Notes: generated by a model from the sequence alone, not told the origin. 64,000 bases of DNA from DATBDN01 sp963715995 (GCA_963715995.1 OY970283.1:1612001-1676000); one strand, 5' to 3'; counted from the first letter of the stretch, positions 9,908 to 17,514 are shown. Numbers and translations are program-made.

Positions 9908-9952
9908 GCTTCGTTCAATAGTTCCCGCTATGCGGGAGCAATTGAACTTTGC
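9908..9952 (+). repeat. Nested palindrome H2 (45 bases)
   Basis: The arms GTTCAAT/ATTGAAC and CCCGC/GCGGG surround the loop TAT, with extra G-C, U-G and U-A pairs between the two arms and a GC/GC pair at the ends. Its centre lies 61 bases from that of H1. Its arms differ from H1 except for a shared CAAT/ATTG edge and the CGC-TAT-GCG core. Both are followed by GCTCC. Confidence 0.8.
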
Positions 9953-9961
9953 TCCTGGACG

Positions 9962-10053
9962 GCGCGACCAACAGCGGCCTCGCGCGCGAGCACCGATCCC
10001 TCTCCGTTGCCCACCCCAGGGTCGGTGCTCGCGAACCACGGCGCGTGAGCCCT
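9962..10053 (+). repeat. Module C, copy 1, with a 47-base hairpin
   Basis: This 92-base block is closely similar to 44120-44211. Its core at 9986-10032 is an inverted repeat, GCGAGCACCG..CCCT paired with AGGG.CGGTGCTCGC, around a loop that keeps GTTGCCCA in both copies. It closes the composite element. Confidence 0.8.
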
Positions 10054-10098
10054 GGGACGCAGAACCCCGCACCCCTGGCCGACAGCCCACCGCTCACC

Positions 10099-10104
10099 TA
10101 CGCT
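10099..10104 (+). promoter_or_regulatory. Predicted -10 of the channel/TrkA-N gene
   Basis: TACGCT lies exactly 7 bases before GTG 10112, with no Shine-Dalgarno sequence. The same spacing is found at hisIE, trpF, uvrB and uvrA. A leaderless transcript is inferred. Confidence 0.5.
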
Positions 10105-10111
10105 TCAGGCC

Positions 10112-10999
10112 GTGCCCAGCCGCTGGTTCGACCATTTCAGCGAGAGCACCGGGGGCAGTGAGCCGCCCACGGCTGCGGCGGCGCGGCGCGAGATCGGTCA
10201 CTTCCTGCGGCGGCTGGCTGCGCTCATCGCCGGGCTCACCGTGCTCACGGTCGCCGGCGGGGCCGCGCTCGCTGCGCTCGAGGACGTGTCGTTCTGGCGC
10301 GGCTTCAACTGGGCCGTCGACATCGTTGCCACCACCGGCTCGATCGGTGAGCCGTCGACGGTGGGCGGCGAAGTGGTCAAGATCGCGCTGATCTTCTTCG
10401 GGCTCGGCACGCTGCTGTACCTGCTCGTAACGACAGTGGAGCTGTTCGTCGCCGGTCACATGACCGGCCTGCTGGGGGTGTGGAAGATGGAACGACGGAT
10501 CGACCGGTTGTCCGGCCACTACCTGATCTGCGGCTTCGGCCGGGTCGGGCGACAGGTCGCGCGCGACCTGAGCGAGGCCGGCGTGGACTTCGTGGTGATC
10601 GACGACAACCTCGACATGCGTGAGGCGCTCGACGAGATGGATGTGCTGTATCTCAACGGCGCGGCCTCCGATGATGCGGTGCTGATCGAGGCGGGCATCA
10701 AGCGTGCCCGCGCGGTGATTGCGTGCGTGGACTCCGACGCGGAGAACATCTTCCTCACGCTCAGCGCGCGCGAGCTCGCGCCGGACATCGAGATCATCGC
10801 CCGCGCGTCGCAGGAGTCCTCCGAGCGCAAGCTGCTGCGCGCCGGCGCCAGCGACGTGATCTCGCCCTACAAGGCCAGTGGCCGGGCGATGGCGCGGATC
10901 GCGCTCAGCGCGCGTCCGCCAGTTCCGCGAGACCCCACAGGTCTCGCCACTCGAGATCAGGAACGGCCGCTCCAGGCCGGGGCTCGGCACGACGGTTGA
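10112..10999 (+). CDS. Two-helix ion channel with TrkA-N (RCK) regulatory domain
   Basis: This 295-residue protein has a first membrane helix ('LAALIAGLTVLTVAGGAAL'), a pore region, a second helix ('IALIFFGLGTLLYLLVTTV'), then a cytoplasmic Rossmann TrkA-N/RCK domain ('LICGFGRVGRQVARDLSEAG', NAD-binding glycines). The architecture is that of prokaryotic K+ channels such as MthK. However, the filter position reads TTGSIG rather than TVGYGD, so K+ selectivity is doubtful. The last 95 bases overlap the convergent HAD gene. The tail after 'SGRAMARIALSA' is low-complexity and probably read-through. Confidence 0.82.
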   Translation: MPSRWFDHFSESTGGSEPPTAAAARREIGHFLRRLAALIAGLTVLTVAGGAALAALEDVSFWRGFNWAVDIVATTGSIGEPSTVGGEVVKIALIFFGLGTLLYLLVTTVELFVAGHMTGLLGVWKMERRIDRLSGHYLICGFGRVGRQVARDLSEAGVDFVVIDDNLDMREALDEMDVLYLNGAASDDAVLIEAGIKRARAVIACVDSDAENIFLTLSARELAPDIEIIARASQESSERKLLRAGASDVISPYKASGRAMARIALSARPPVPRDPTGLATRDQERPLQAGARHDG

Positions 11000-11591
11000 C
11001 CCAGGCGCTGCGGAAGCCGAGCTCCTGCGCCGGGCCGATGTCGTACTTGAAGCCGAACGCCACGTGCAGAATCCGCTCGGCGGGCTCGCCGATCACCTCG
11101 AGCGCGCGCTCGAAGTGGGCCACCCCCGGCTTGTAGGACGACACGTCCTCGGCGGTGACCACACCGTCGACCGCCACGCCGATCTGCTTCAGCGAGTGCT
11201 CGATGATGTCGCCGTCGGTGTTGGAGACGATGACCAGGCGCAGGCCGGCCTCGCGTGCACGCCGGAGCGCGGGTGCCGTGTCCGGGAACGGCTGCCACGA
11301 GCGCATCGAGCGCGCCAGCGCCTTGCCGTCCTCGTCCGAGCAGCGCCAGCCGCGCTCGGCGGCGAGCAGGCGGAGGCTCTCGGCCAGGACGTCGCGGTAG
11401 GGCCGGTAGTCGCCCTGGATGAGCTCGAACTGGATCGCCTCCCAGCGCTCGCGCAGCTCGCGGCCGGGCGGTGGGTCTGCCTCGCGCTCGCGCAGCGCGA
11501 AGTCGTAGAGGAAGCTGCCCAGGCCTCCCTCCCAATCGATGAGCGTGCCGTAGCAGTCGAAGGTGGCGCAGACGATCTGGGAGGCGTCCAT
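10905..11591 (-). CDS. HAD-superfamily hydrolase, haloacid dehalogenase-like
   Basis: This 228-residue protein contains the four HAD motifs: 'FDCYGTLIDW' (nucleophile Asp near residue 11), 'VSNTDGD' (motif II), Lys in 'SSYKPG' (motif III) and 'FGFKYDIGPAQELG' (motif IV, with the acidic Asp slightly displaced). It best resembles L-2-haloacid dehalogenase-type or REG-2-like members. Its substrate is unknown. It diverges from yqeY, sharing the TACACTA core at 11600-11606, and converges on the channel gene with a 95-base 3' overlap. Confidence 0.85.
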   Translation of the reverse strand: MDASQIVCATFDCYGTLIDWEGGLGSFLYDFALREREADPPPGRELRERWEAIQFELIQGDYRPYRDVLAESLRLLAAERGWRCSDEDGKALARSMRSWQPFPDTAPALRRAREAGLRLVIVSNTDGDIIEHSLKQIGVAVDGVVTAEDVSSYKPGVAHFERALEVIGEPAERILHVAFGFKYDIGPAQELGFRSAWVNRRAEPRPGAAVPDLEWRDLWGLAELADAR

Positions 11592-11599
11592 GGCCCGCC

Positions 11600-11606
11600 T
11601 ACACTA
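11600..11606. promoter_or_regulatory. Overlapping bidirectional -10 core for the HAD gene and yqeY
   Basis: TACACTA reads as TACACT on the plus strand and TAGTGT on the minus strand. The minus hexamer is 9 bases from the HAD ATG at 11591. The plus hexamer is 6 bases from a possible ATA start of yqeY at 11612, and 24 bases from its GTG at 11630. It has the same design as TACGATA at 1282. Confidence 0.5.
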
Positions 11607-11629
11607 AGTACATAGCTGTCCTCGAACAG

Positions 11630-12043
11630 GTGAAGTCAGACGTGACGGCCTCGCTCAAGGCTGGCGACCGGGAACGTGCGAACGCGCTCAGGCTGATCGC
11701 GAACGAGCTTCAAAAGGCCGCGAAGGAGGGCGACGCCGACGAGGTGGCCGTGCTCCAGCGCGAGCGCAAGCGCCGGCTCGAAGCCGCCGAGGCCTACCGC
11801 GACGCCGAGCGCTCCGACCTGGCCGAGGCCGAGGAGCGCGAGGCCACGATCATCGAGGCCTACATGCCCGAGCAGATCTCGGACGACGACCTGCGCGCGA
11901 TCGTTGGCGACGTGGTCGCCCAGACCGGCGCCAGCTCGCCGAAGGAGATGGGCAAGGTCATGTCCGCCGTCATGCCCCAGGTGAAGGGCCGCGCCGACGG
12001 CAAGCGCGTCAGCGCGATGGTCGGGGAGCTGCTGAAGCCCTAG
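11630..12043 (+). CDS. yqeY: GatB/YqeY domain protein
   Basis: This 137-residue helical YqeY protein has the N-terminal 'SLKAGDRERANALRLI', then the central 'AEEREATIIEAYMPEQ' and the terminal 'GKVMSAVMPQVKGRADGKRVS', all family signatures. The domain resembles the tRNA-binding tail of GatB. Its exact role is unproven, and a link to tRNA-dependent amidation is assumed. Homologues usually have 5-10 residues before the equivalent of 'VKSD', and the in-frame upstream codons read ATA-GCT-GTC-CTC-GAA-CAG (xAVLEQ). Translation may therefore begin at a non-standard ATA 11612. phoH begins at the last base of its stop codon. Confidence 0.9.
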   Translation: MKSDVTASLKAGDRERANALRLIANELQKAAKEGDADEVAVLQRERKRRLEAAEAYRDAERSDLAEAEEREATIIEAYMPEQISDDDLRAIVGDVVAQTGASSPKEMGKVMSAVMPQVKGRADGKRVSAMVGELLKP

Positions 12044-13011
12044 TGCGGCGCCAGCTCGAGCTCTCCAACGACGTCGCCGCCGAGCTTGCGGGCCCCGGTG
12101 ACGTGGTGATCAAGACGCTGGAGGAGCGGCTCGGCTGCGACGTCTTCCTGCGCGGCAACATGCTCACGCTCGAGGGCGACGACGTGGACGTCGACCTGGC
12201 CGAGAACGTGGTCGACGAGGTGGCCGACCTGGTGCGCCAGGGCCTCGAGATCGCACCGGGCACGATCGACGCGATCTCGGGCGCGCTCGAACAGCACGAG
12301 TCTCCGCGCGGGATCCTCGAGGACGTCATCTGGAGCCACCGCGGTCTGCGCGTGGCGCCGAAGACCGTCAACCAGAAGCGCTACATCGACGCCATCCGCA
12401 ACAACACGATCACGGTCGGCATCGGCCCCGCCGGCACGGGCAAGTCGTTCCTGGCCGTGGCGATGGCGGTGGCCGCGCTGTCACGGCGCGAGGTCAACCG
12501 CATCGTCCTGACCCGCCCCGCCGTCGAGGCGGGCGAGCGCCTTGGCTTCCTACCCGGTGACGTGATGGCGAAGGTCGACCCCTACCTGCGCCCGCTCTTC
12601 GACGCGCTCTACGCGATGCTCGAGCCCGAGCGCGTGAACCAGCACCTCGAGCGCGGCGTGATCGAGGTCGCGCCGCTGGCGTTCATGCGCGGCCGCACCC
12701 TCTCGGACGCGTTCATCATCCTCGACGAGGCCCAGAACACCACGCCCGAGCAGATGAAGATGTTCCTCACGCGGCTCGGCTTCAACTCGAGGATGGTCGT
12801 CACGGGCGACATCACGCAGATCGACCTCGAGCGCGAGCAGCGCTCCGGCCTGCTCGTGGTCTCGGACGTGCTCGAAGAGGTCGAGGGCATCGAGTTCGTG
12901 CGCCTGCGGCCCGAGGACGTGGTGCGCCACAAGCTCGTGCAGCGCATCGTCGCGGCCTACGACGAGCACGCCGCGCGCCAGGCGCCCGAGCTGCGCCGCG
13001 CCTCACGCTGA
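12043..13011 (+). CDS. phoH: PhoH-like ATPase
   Basis: This 322-residue protein has an N-terminal KH-like segment and a P-loop ATPase core: Walker A 'GPAGTGKS' (about residue 130), 'RPAVEAGERLGFLPGD', Walker B 'FIILDEAQNTTPEQMKMFLTR' and the sensor 'VVTGDITQIDL'. This is the PhoH1/YbeZ type, which partners YbeY in rRNA quality control and RNA metabolism. The GTG start shares one base with the yqeY TAG. The ybeY start overlaps its stop codon, matching the usual phoH-ybeY-era order. Confidence 0.94.
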   Translation: MRRQLELSNDVAAELAGPGDVVIKTLEERLGCDVFLRGNMLTLEGDDVDVDLAENVVDEVADLVRQGLEIAPGTIDAISGALEQHESPRGILEDVIWSHRGLRVAPKTVNQKRYIDAIRNNTITVGIGPAGTGKSFLAVAMAVAALSRREVNRIVLTRPAVEAGERLGFLPGDVMAKVDPYLRPLFDALYAMLEPERVNQHLERGVIEVAPLAFMRGRTLSDAFIILDEAQNTTPEQMKMFLTRLGFNSRMVVTGDITQIDLEREQRSGLLVVSDVLEEVEGIEFVRLRPEDVVRHKLVQRIVAAYDEHAARQAPELRRASR

Positions 13012-13373
13012 TCGAGGTCGAGACAGACGAGCCGCGCTTTCGCGCCGCGGCCGGGGCCGCGTTGCGCGCTGCCGGCGTGAGCGACGGCCACCTGGCGATC
13101 GAGCTCATCGGCGAGGAGCGCATCCGCGAGCTCAACCGCGAGCACCGCGGCAAGGACGCGCCGACCGACGTGCTGTCGTTTCCCATCGACGAGGGCGAGC
13201 CGGTCGCCGGGCCGCGCGAGCTCGGTGACGTGGTCATCTGCCCCGAGCACACTGCCGACATGGTCGAGGCCGTGGTCCACGGTGTCCTTCACCTCTGCGG
13301 CTACGACCACGAGACCGACGGCGGCGAGATGCTCGCGCTCCAGGATCGTGTGATGGAGTCCCTGGCCGGATGA
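13008..13373 (+). CDS. ybeY: Endoribonuclease YbeY (rRNA maturation factor), probable CTG start
   Basis: YbeY is a zinc-dependent endoribonuclease for 16S rRNA 3' processing and ribosome quality control. The zinc motif 'HGVLHLCGYDH' and the substrate loop 'LNREHRGKDAPTDVLSFP' are intact. No ATG or GTG gives a sensible N-terminus. The TTG at 13062 would remove the first strand, whereas CTG 13008 gives x-IEVETDEPRF, the normal YbeY beginning, and overlaps the phoH stop as CTGA. I choose CTG, giving 121 residues, which is short for the family. era overlaps its stop by ATGA. Confidence 0.9.
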   Translation: MIEVETDEPRFRAAAGAALRAAGVSDGHLAIELIGEERIRELNREHRGKDAPTDVLSFPIDEGEPVAGPRELGDVVICPEHTADMVEAVVHGVLHLCGYDHETDGGEMLALQDRVMESLAG

Positions 13374-14251
13374 CACGGGCGGGCTTCGTCGCGCTTGCAG
13401 GCCGGCCGAACGCGGGCAAGTCGACGCTGCTCAACCAGATCGTCGGGGCGAAGGTGGCGATCACCTCGCCGCGGCCGCAGACCACCCGCCGGGCCATCCG
13501 CGGCGTCGCCACCGGGCCGAGCTGGCAGCTGGTCGTGGTCGACCTGCCGGGCGTGCAGCGGCCCCGCGACCCGCTCACCGAGCGGATGCAGCGCCGTATG
13601 GACCACGAGCTGCGCGACTCGGACGCCGCGCTGTTTCTTGTCAACGGCCACGAAAAGATCGGCCCCGGAGATCGCTTCATCGCCGAGACGGTCCGGGCAT
13701 CCGGGCTACCGGCGGTCACGGTCCTGAACAAGATCGACCTGCTCGGCCGCGCCCAGATCGTCGAGTGCCTCCAGGAACTGGCCGACATCGACGTGCCCGG
13801 CGAGATCTATCCGGTCAGCGCGAAGACAGGCGCCGGGATCGGCGAGGTCGTGAGGGCGCTGGTCGAGCTCATGCCCGAGGGGCCGCTGCTCTACCCGCGC
13901 GAGGACAAGACCGACCTGGCGCTCGAGGTGCGCCTGGCCGAGATCATTCGCGAGCAGATCCTCCACCGCACCCACGACGAGATCCCGCACGCGGTCGAGG
14001 TCCAGGTCGACGAGATCGCCGAGCGCGAGGACGGCCTCATGACCGTGCTGGCCCACGCGTGGGCCGAGACCGAGTCCCAGAAGGGGATCCTCGTAGGGCG
14101 AGGCGGGCGGATGGTGCGCGACGTCGGCAGCGCGGCGCGCAAGGAGATGGAGGCCCTGCTCGGGCGGCGCGTCTTCCTAGACCTGCGCGTGCGGGTGCGC
14201 AAGGGCTGGCGCCGCGACGAGGGTCTGCTCGACCGGCTCGGCATCGAGTAG
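13370..14251 (+). CDS. era: GTPase Era
   Basis: This 293-residue protein has a GTPase domain with P-loop 'GRPNAGKS' (residues 11-18), switch I 'SPRPQTTR', G3 'DLPG' (usually DTPG), G4 'NKID' and G5 'SAKTG'. A C-terminal KH domain ('GRGGRMVRDVGSAARKEMEALLGRRVFLDLRVRV') follows. Era binds the 3' end of 16S rRNA and assists 30S maturation with YbeY. Start ATG 13370 overlaps the ybeY stop. Confidence 0.96.
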   Translation: MTRAGFVALAGRPNAGKSTLLNQIVGAKVAITSPRPQTTRRAIRGVATGPSWQLVVVDLPGVQRPRDPLTERMQRRMDHELRDSDAALFLVNGHEKIGPGDRFIAETVRASGLPAVTVLNKIDLLGRAQIVECLQELADIDVPGEIYPVSAKTGAGIGEVVRALVELMPEGPLLYPREDKTDLALEVRLAEIIREQILHRTHDEIPHAVEVQVDEIAEREDGLMTVLAHAWAETESQKGILVGRGGRMVRDVGSAARKEMEALLGRRVFLDLRVRVRKGWRRDEGLLDRLGIE

Positions 14252-14307
14252 CGAAACGGGTTACCCCGTGAGATCGTCGGTAGGACCTGGCCCGCTGCCT
14301 CGCCACC

Positions 14308-17300
14308 GTGCTCGCCCTCACCGCGTTCGCGCTCCTCGCGCCGAGCGCCGGTGCCGCGCTGTCCAACAAGGCCGACGGGACCTTCGCGCTGGACGCCGCC
14401 GCCGGCCCGGCGACGGTCGACGCGATCTACAGCAACGGCGGCAGCGCCTGGATCGGCGGCGACTTCACCCAGGCGGGCAGCCAGAGCGGGCCGGGGACGC
14501 CGTTCGACGCGCTGACCGGCAACTGGGCCGGCTCGGGCGTGGCAACCGCGACGGGGTCCGGGGGCGATGTGGCGGTCGATGCCGTCGCGGCCGACGGCAG
14601 TGGCGGCTGGTACGTGGCCGGAGCCTTCGAGAACGAGGTGCAGTCCGGCACGGTGCTGGCCCGTCCCAACCTGATGCACATCACGTCCACGGGCGCGCCG
14701 GACGCCACCTTCAACCCGCCGACCGGCGGCGCGAGCATCGACGCGCTGGCCTACGACCCGGGCACGAACACCCTGTATGCGGGCGGCGACTTCACGATCA
14801 ACGGCGGCGCCACCCACCTCACCGCCGTGAACGGCACGACGGGGAGCCAGGTGATCGCCTTCGCGCCGGTCGTGAACGGCAACTCCGTGAACGCGATCGT
14901 CGTCAACGGCGGCGAGCTGTACATCGGCGGCGACTTCACCGACGTGAACGGCGCGGCGGCCAGCGCCAACGCTGCGGAGGTGCTGACCAGCGACGGCAGC
15001 ACAGACACCCAGTGGAACCCGAACCCGGACTTACCGGTGTCCGCGCTCGCGGTAGGCGGCTCGGGCGTGTTCGTGGCAGGGCAGTTCACGGTGATCGACG
15101 GCGACCCCGGTGAGCCGGGGCTGGCCAAGGTAGGGCCGGTCAACGGAGCGGTCGACACCACGTTCCAGCCGTTGCCGACGGGCGGCGACGTTGACGCGCT
15201 CGCAGTCGCGGGCTCCACGCTCTATGCCGGCGGCAGCTTCTCGGCGATCAAGGGAACGGCGGAGGCCAACCTGGCGGCGGTGGACGTGACTGGCAACGGC
15301 ACGCCGCTCGCGTTCCCGGACACGGACGGCGAGGTGATCGCCCTCGCGGTCAGCGGCACCAGCCTGTACGTGGGCGGCACGTTCGGCACGCTCGGCGCGA
15401 GCACGCACCGCAACATCGGCCGGATCAGCACCACAACGGGCCTGGTCGACGGCGCGATCAGCTCATCGGCCGGAGGCCGCGTCAATGCGATCGCCGCGAC
15501 GGCGAGCCAGTTCTACGTCGGCGGCTTTTTCGCAAGCGTGCAGGATGTCGCTCGCACCGGCCTGGTCGAGATGGAGCTGAGCCATGGCGGTGCCAATCCC
15601 CTGAACGTGAGCTTCACGGGCGGCACCGTCGACGCGATCATCAACAACAACGGCGTCCTCTACGTGGGCGGCTCGTTCACCGGCGAGACCGACGCGAACG
15701 GCGCGCATGCGATCGCGGACGTCGTGGCGATCGATCGCACGAGCGGCAACGTGATCACGACCTGGAACCCGGGCTTCAACGGCGCGGTCAGCTCACTCGC
15801 GATCGGCGACAACAACACGATCCTCGTCGGCGGCGCGTTCACCACGCCACGCCTGGGGGCAGCCGAGGTGCTCCAGTTCGCGCAGTCCTCCACGGGCGCG
15901 CTGACGACATGGAACGCCGCCCTGGACGGAGCCGTCACGGCCCTGTACCAGATCGACGGCTTCTACTACCTCGCGGGCGCGTTCACCACTGCCGGTGGCC
16001 AGGCACGCGCCGGCCTCGCCGCGATCACCCCTGGCTCGTCGCTTGCCGATCCCAATTGGAACCCCGCTCCGACGGGTGGCTCGGTCGACGCGATCGCCGC
16101 AACCGGACCGGGCGCGGTGCCCGAGCACATATACGCGGGCGGGGACTTCACGACCATCGGCGGCGCCGCCCGCAACGGCGTGGCCCAGCTGCCGGCAGCG
16201 GGCAACGGCGCGCTCGCGACCGCAACTGGCTGGAACCCGAACGTGACGGGCGGCAGCGTCAGCTCGCTGTCGGTGGCCCCGAGCGGCACCGTCTACGCCG
16301 GCGGAGACTTCACCACGGTGGCGGGAGCGGCACACCAGTACGCCGTCCAGATCGATCCGACGAGCGGGGCGCCGACGTCGTGGAGCCCCGCGCCGAGCAG
16401 CCCCGTCACGGCGGTCGCGACGGCGCCGACCGACGAGCGCGTCTACCTGGGCGGCCGCTTCATGTCGACCCGCAGCGCACCGGCGGCCGGCATCGCCGCC
16501 TACTCCGAGCCGCCGGTGGTCAGGAGCGGCGTGATGAGCGTGGACGACCCGGTCGCGGGACAGACGGCCGGCTGCAACACGCCCCTGTTCGGCGGCAGCT
16601 TCCCGCAGACCTACTCCACCTTCTGGGAACTGGACGGGGCCGAGATACCAGGCACGGCGAGCACGTTCACCTACACGCCGACCGACGCGGACGTCGGCCA
16701 CCAGCTCACGTGCTCCGACCACGTGTCGAACCTGGGCTACTCCTCGAGCTTCACGAGCCCGCCGAAGACGGTCGCCGCACGCCCGACAACGGGCGGCGGC
16801 TCGGGCGGCGGCGGCTCGACCGGCGGCACCGACCCGGGCACAGGCTCGAGCTCGAGCGGCGGCGGAAGCGTCACAACGCCTGTGCCCGTCGGCGACATCG
16901 ACGGCCAGCCCACCCCGCCGGCGCCGGAGGCGGGTAAGACCGTGATCGCGGAGCCCGTGCAGGGCGTGGTCACCGTGCTGCTCCCCGGGAAGACCAAGCC
17001 GGTCCCGCTGCCGGACGCCGAGAACGTGCCGGTGAAGACGATCGTCGACACAACGGGCGGCCGCGTGACGCTGACCACCGTCGGAGCGAACGGGGTCATC
17101 CAGAGCGCCACCTTCTACGGCGGCAAGTTCCAGATCGTGCAGGCCGGCGGCAAGTCGCCCGTGGTCGACCTGAAGCTGTTCGGCAACAGCTTCAAGGCCT
17201 GTCCCGCCATCAAGCGCAGCACCGCCAAGCGCGCCGCTGCCGCGAAGAAGAAGGTGAAGAAGCTGCCGAAGACGAAGTCGATCCGTCACCTCTGGGGCAC

Positions 17301-17490
17301 CGGCAAGGGCCTGTTCCGGACCGATGGCCGCTTCGCGTCCGCCACGATCAGAGGCACCACCTGGCTGACCGACGACCGCTGCGACGGCACGCTGGTGCGC
17401 GTGACCAAGGGCGCCGTGACGGTGCACGACATCCCGAGAAACAAGTCGTTCGCCCTCAAGGCGCCGAAGCAGTACTTGGCACACCCGTAG
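14308..17490 (+). CDS. Large secreted delta-60-repeat protein with Ig-like and shared C-terminal domain
   Basis: This protein has about 1060 residues. An N-terminal hydrophobic signal ends near 'APSAGAA'. At least ten repeats of the type 'LYVGGDFT..G......A.....G....WNP' then run to about residue 730, matching DUF5122/delta-60 beta-propeller repeats. A Cys-containing Ig-like segment follows, then a Gly/Ser/Thr linker (16780-16880) and a terminal domain (about 16930-17490) homologous to the end of the protein at 51342. The function is unknown, probably cell-surface binding. GTG 14308 gives a signal peptide without a charged n-region. CTG 14287 would add MARCLAT, including Arg, and may be the true start. 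Confidence 0.8.
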   Translation: MLALTAFALLAPSAGAALSNKADGTFALDAAAGPATVDAIYSNGGSAWIGGDFTQAGSQSGPGTPFDALTGNWAGSGVATATGSGGDVAVDAVAADGSGGWYVAGAFENEVQSGTVLARPNLMHITSTGAPDATFNPPTGGASIDALAYDPGTNTLYAGGDFTINGGATHLTAVNGTTGSQVIAFAPVVNGNSVNAIVVNGGELYIGGDFTDVNGAAASANAAEVLTSDGSTDTQWNPNPDLPVSALAVGGSGVFVAGQFTVIDGDPGEPGLAKVGPVNGAVDTTFQPLPTGGDVDALAVAGSTLYAGGSFSAIKGTAEANLAAVDVTGNGTPLAFPDTDGEVIALAVSGTSLYVGGTFGTLGASTHRNIGRISTTTGLVDGAISSSAGGRVNAIAATASQFYVGGFFASVQDVARTGLVEMELSHGGANPLNVSFTGGTVDAIINNNGVLYVGGSFTGETDANGAHAIADVVAIDRTSGNVITTWNPGFNGAVSSLAIGDNNTILVGGAFTTPRLGAAEVLQFAQSSTGALTTWNAALDGAVTALYQIDGFYYLAGAFTTAGGQARAGLAAITPGSSLADPNWNPAPTGGSVDAIAATGPGAVPEHIYAGGDFTTIGGAARNGVAQLPAAGNGALATATGWNPNVTGGSVSSLSVAPSGTVYAGGDFTTVAGAAHQYAVQIDPTSGAPTSWSPAPSSPVTAVATAPTDERVYLGGRFMSTRSAPAAGIAAYSEPPVVRSGVMSVDDPVAGQTAGCNTPLFGGSFPQTYSTFWELDGAEIPGTASTFTYTPTDADVGHQLTCSDHVSNLGYSSSFTSPPKTVAARPTTGGGSGGGGSTGGTDPGTGSSSSGGGSVTTPVPVGDIDGQPTPPAPEAGKTVIAEPVQGVVTVLLPGKTKPVPLPDAENVPVKTIVDTTGGRVTLTTVGANGVIQSATFYGGKFQIVQAGGKSPVVDLKLFGNSFKACPAIKRSTAKRAAAAKKKVKKLPKTKSIRHLWGTGKGLFRTDGRFASATIRGTTWLTDDRCDGTLVRVTKGAVTVHDIPRNKSFALKAPKQYLAHP

Positions 17491-17498
17491 CGATCGTT

Positions 17499-17504
17499 TA
17501 GGTT
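17499..17504 (+). promoter_or_regulatory. Predicted -10 of the methyltransferase gene
   Basis: TAGGTT lies 10 bases before ATG 17515 in the 24-base gap after the secreted protein gene. No Shine-Dalgarno sequence is present. Inferred. Confidence 0.4.
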
Positions 17505-17514
17505 CGCTCCTGCA

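Larger units (their letters stand above)
9676..10095 (+). repeat. Composite intergenic repeat element, copy 1
   Basis: This fills the non-coding gap between prmA and the channel gene. It is bracketed by a direct repeat at 9676-9704 and 10067-10095 (27 of 29 bases identical). Inside are, in order: one and a half copies of a TCTGCCGCCGGCC unit (9703-9732), conserved module A (9754-9824), two 45-base nested palindromes (9847-9891 and 9908-9952), and conserved module C (9962-10053). Modules A and C recur in the same order and orientation at 43640-44268 with different palindromes between them. No convincing gene is encoded. It does not match any mobile element that I know. Confidence 0.75.

Noticed and set aside
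9666..10111. A truncated insertion sequence or integron-like attC site in the prmA-channel gap
   Set aside because: No transposase or integrase remnant in any frame. The bracketing direct repeat is 29 bases and imperfect, and the hairpins lack conserved attC R and L boxes.
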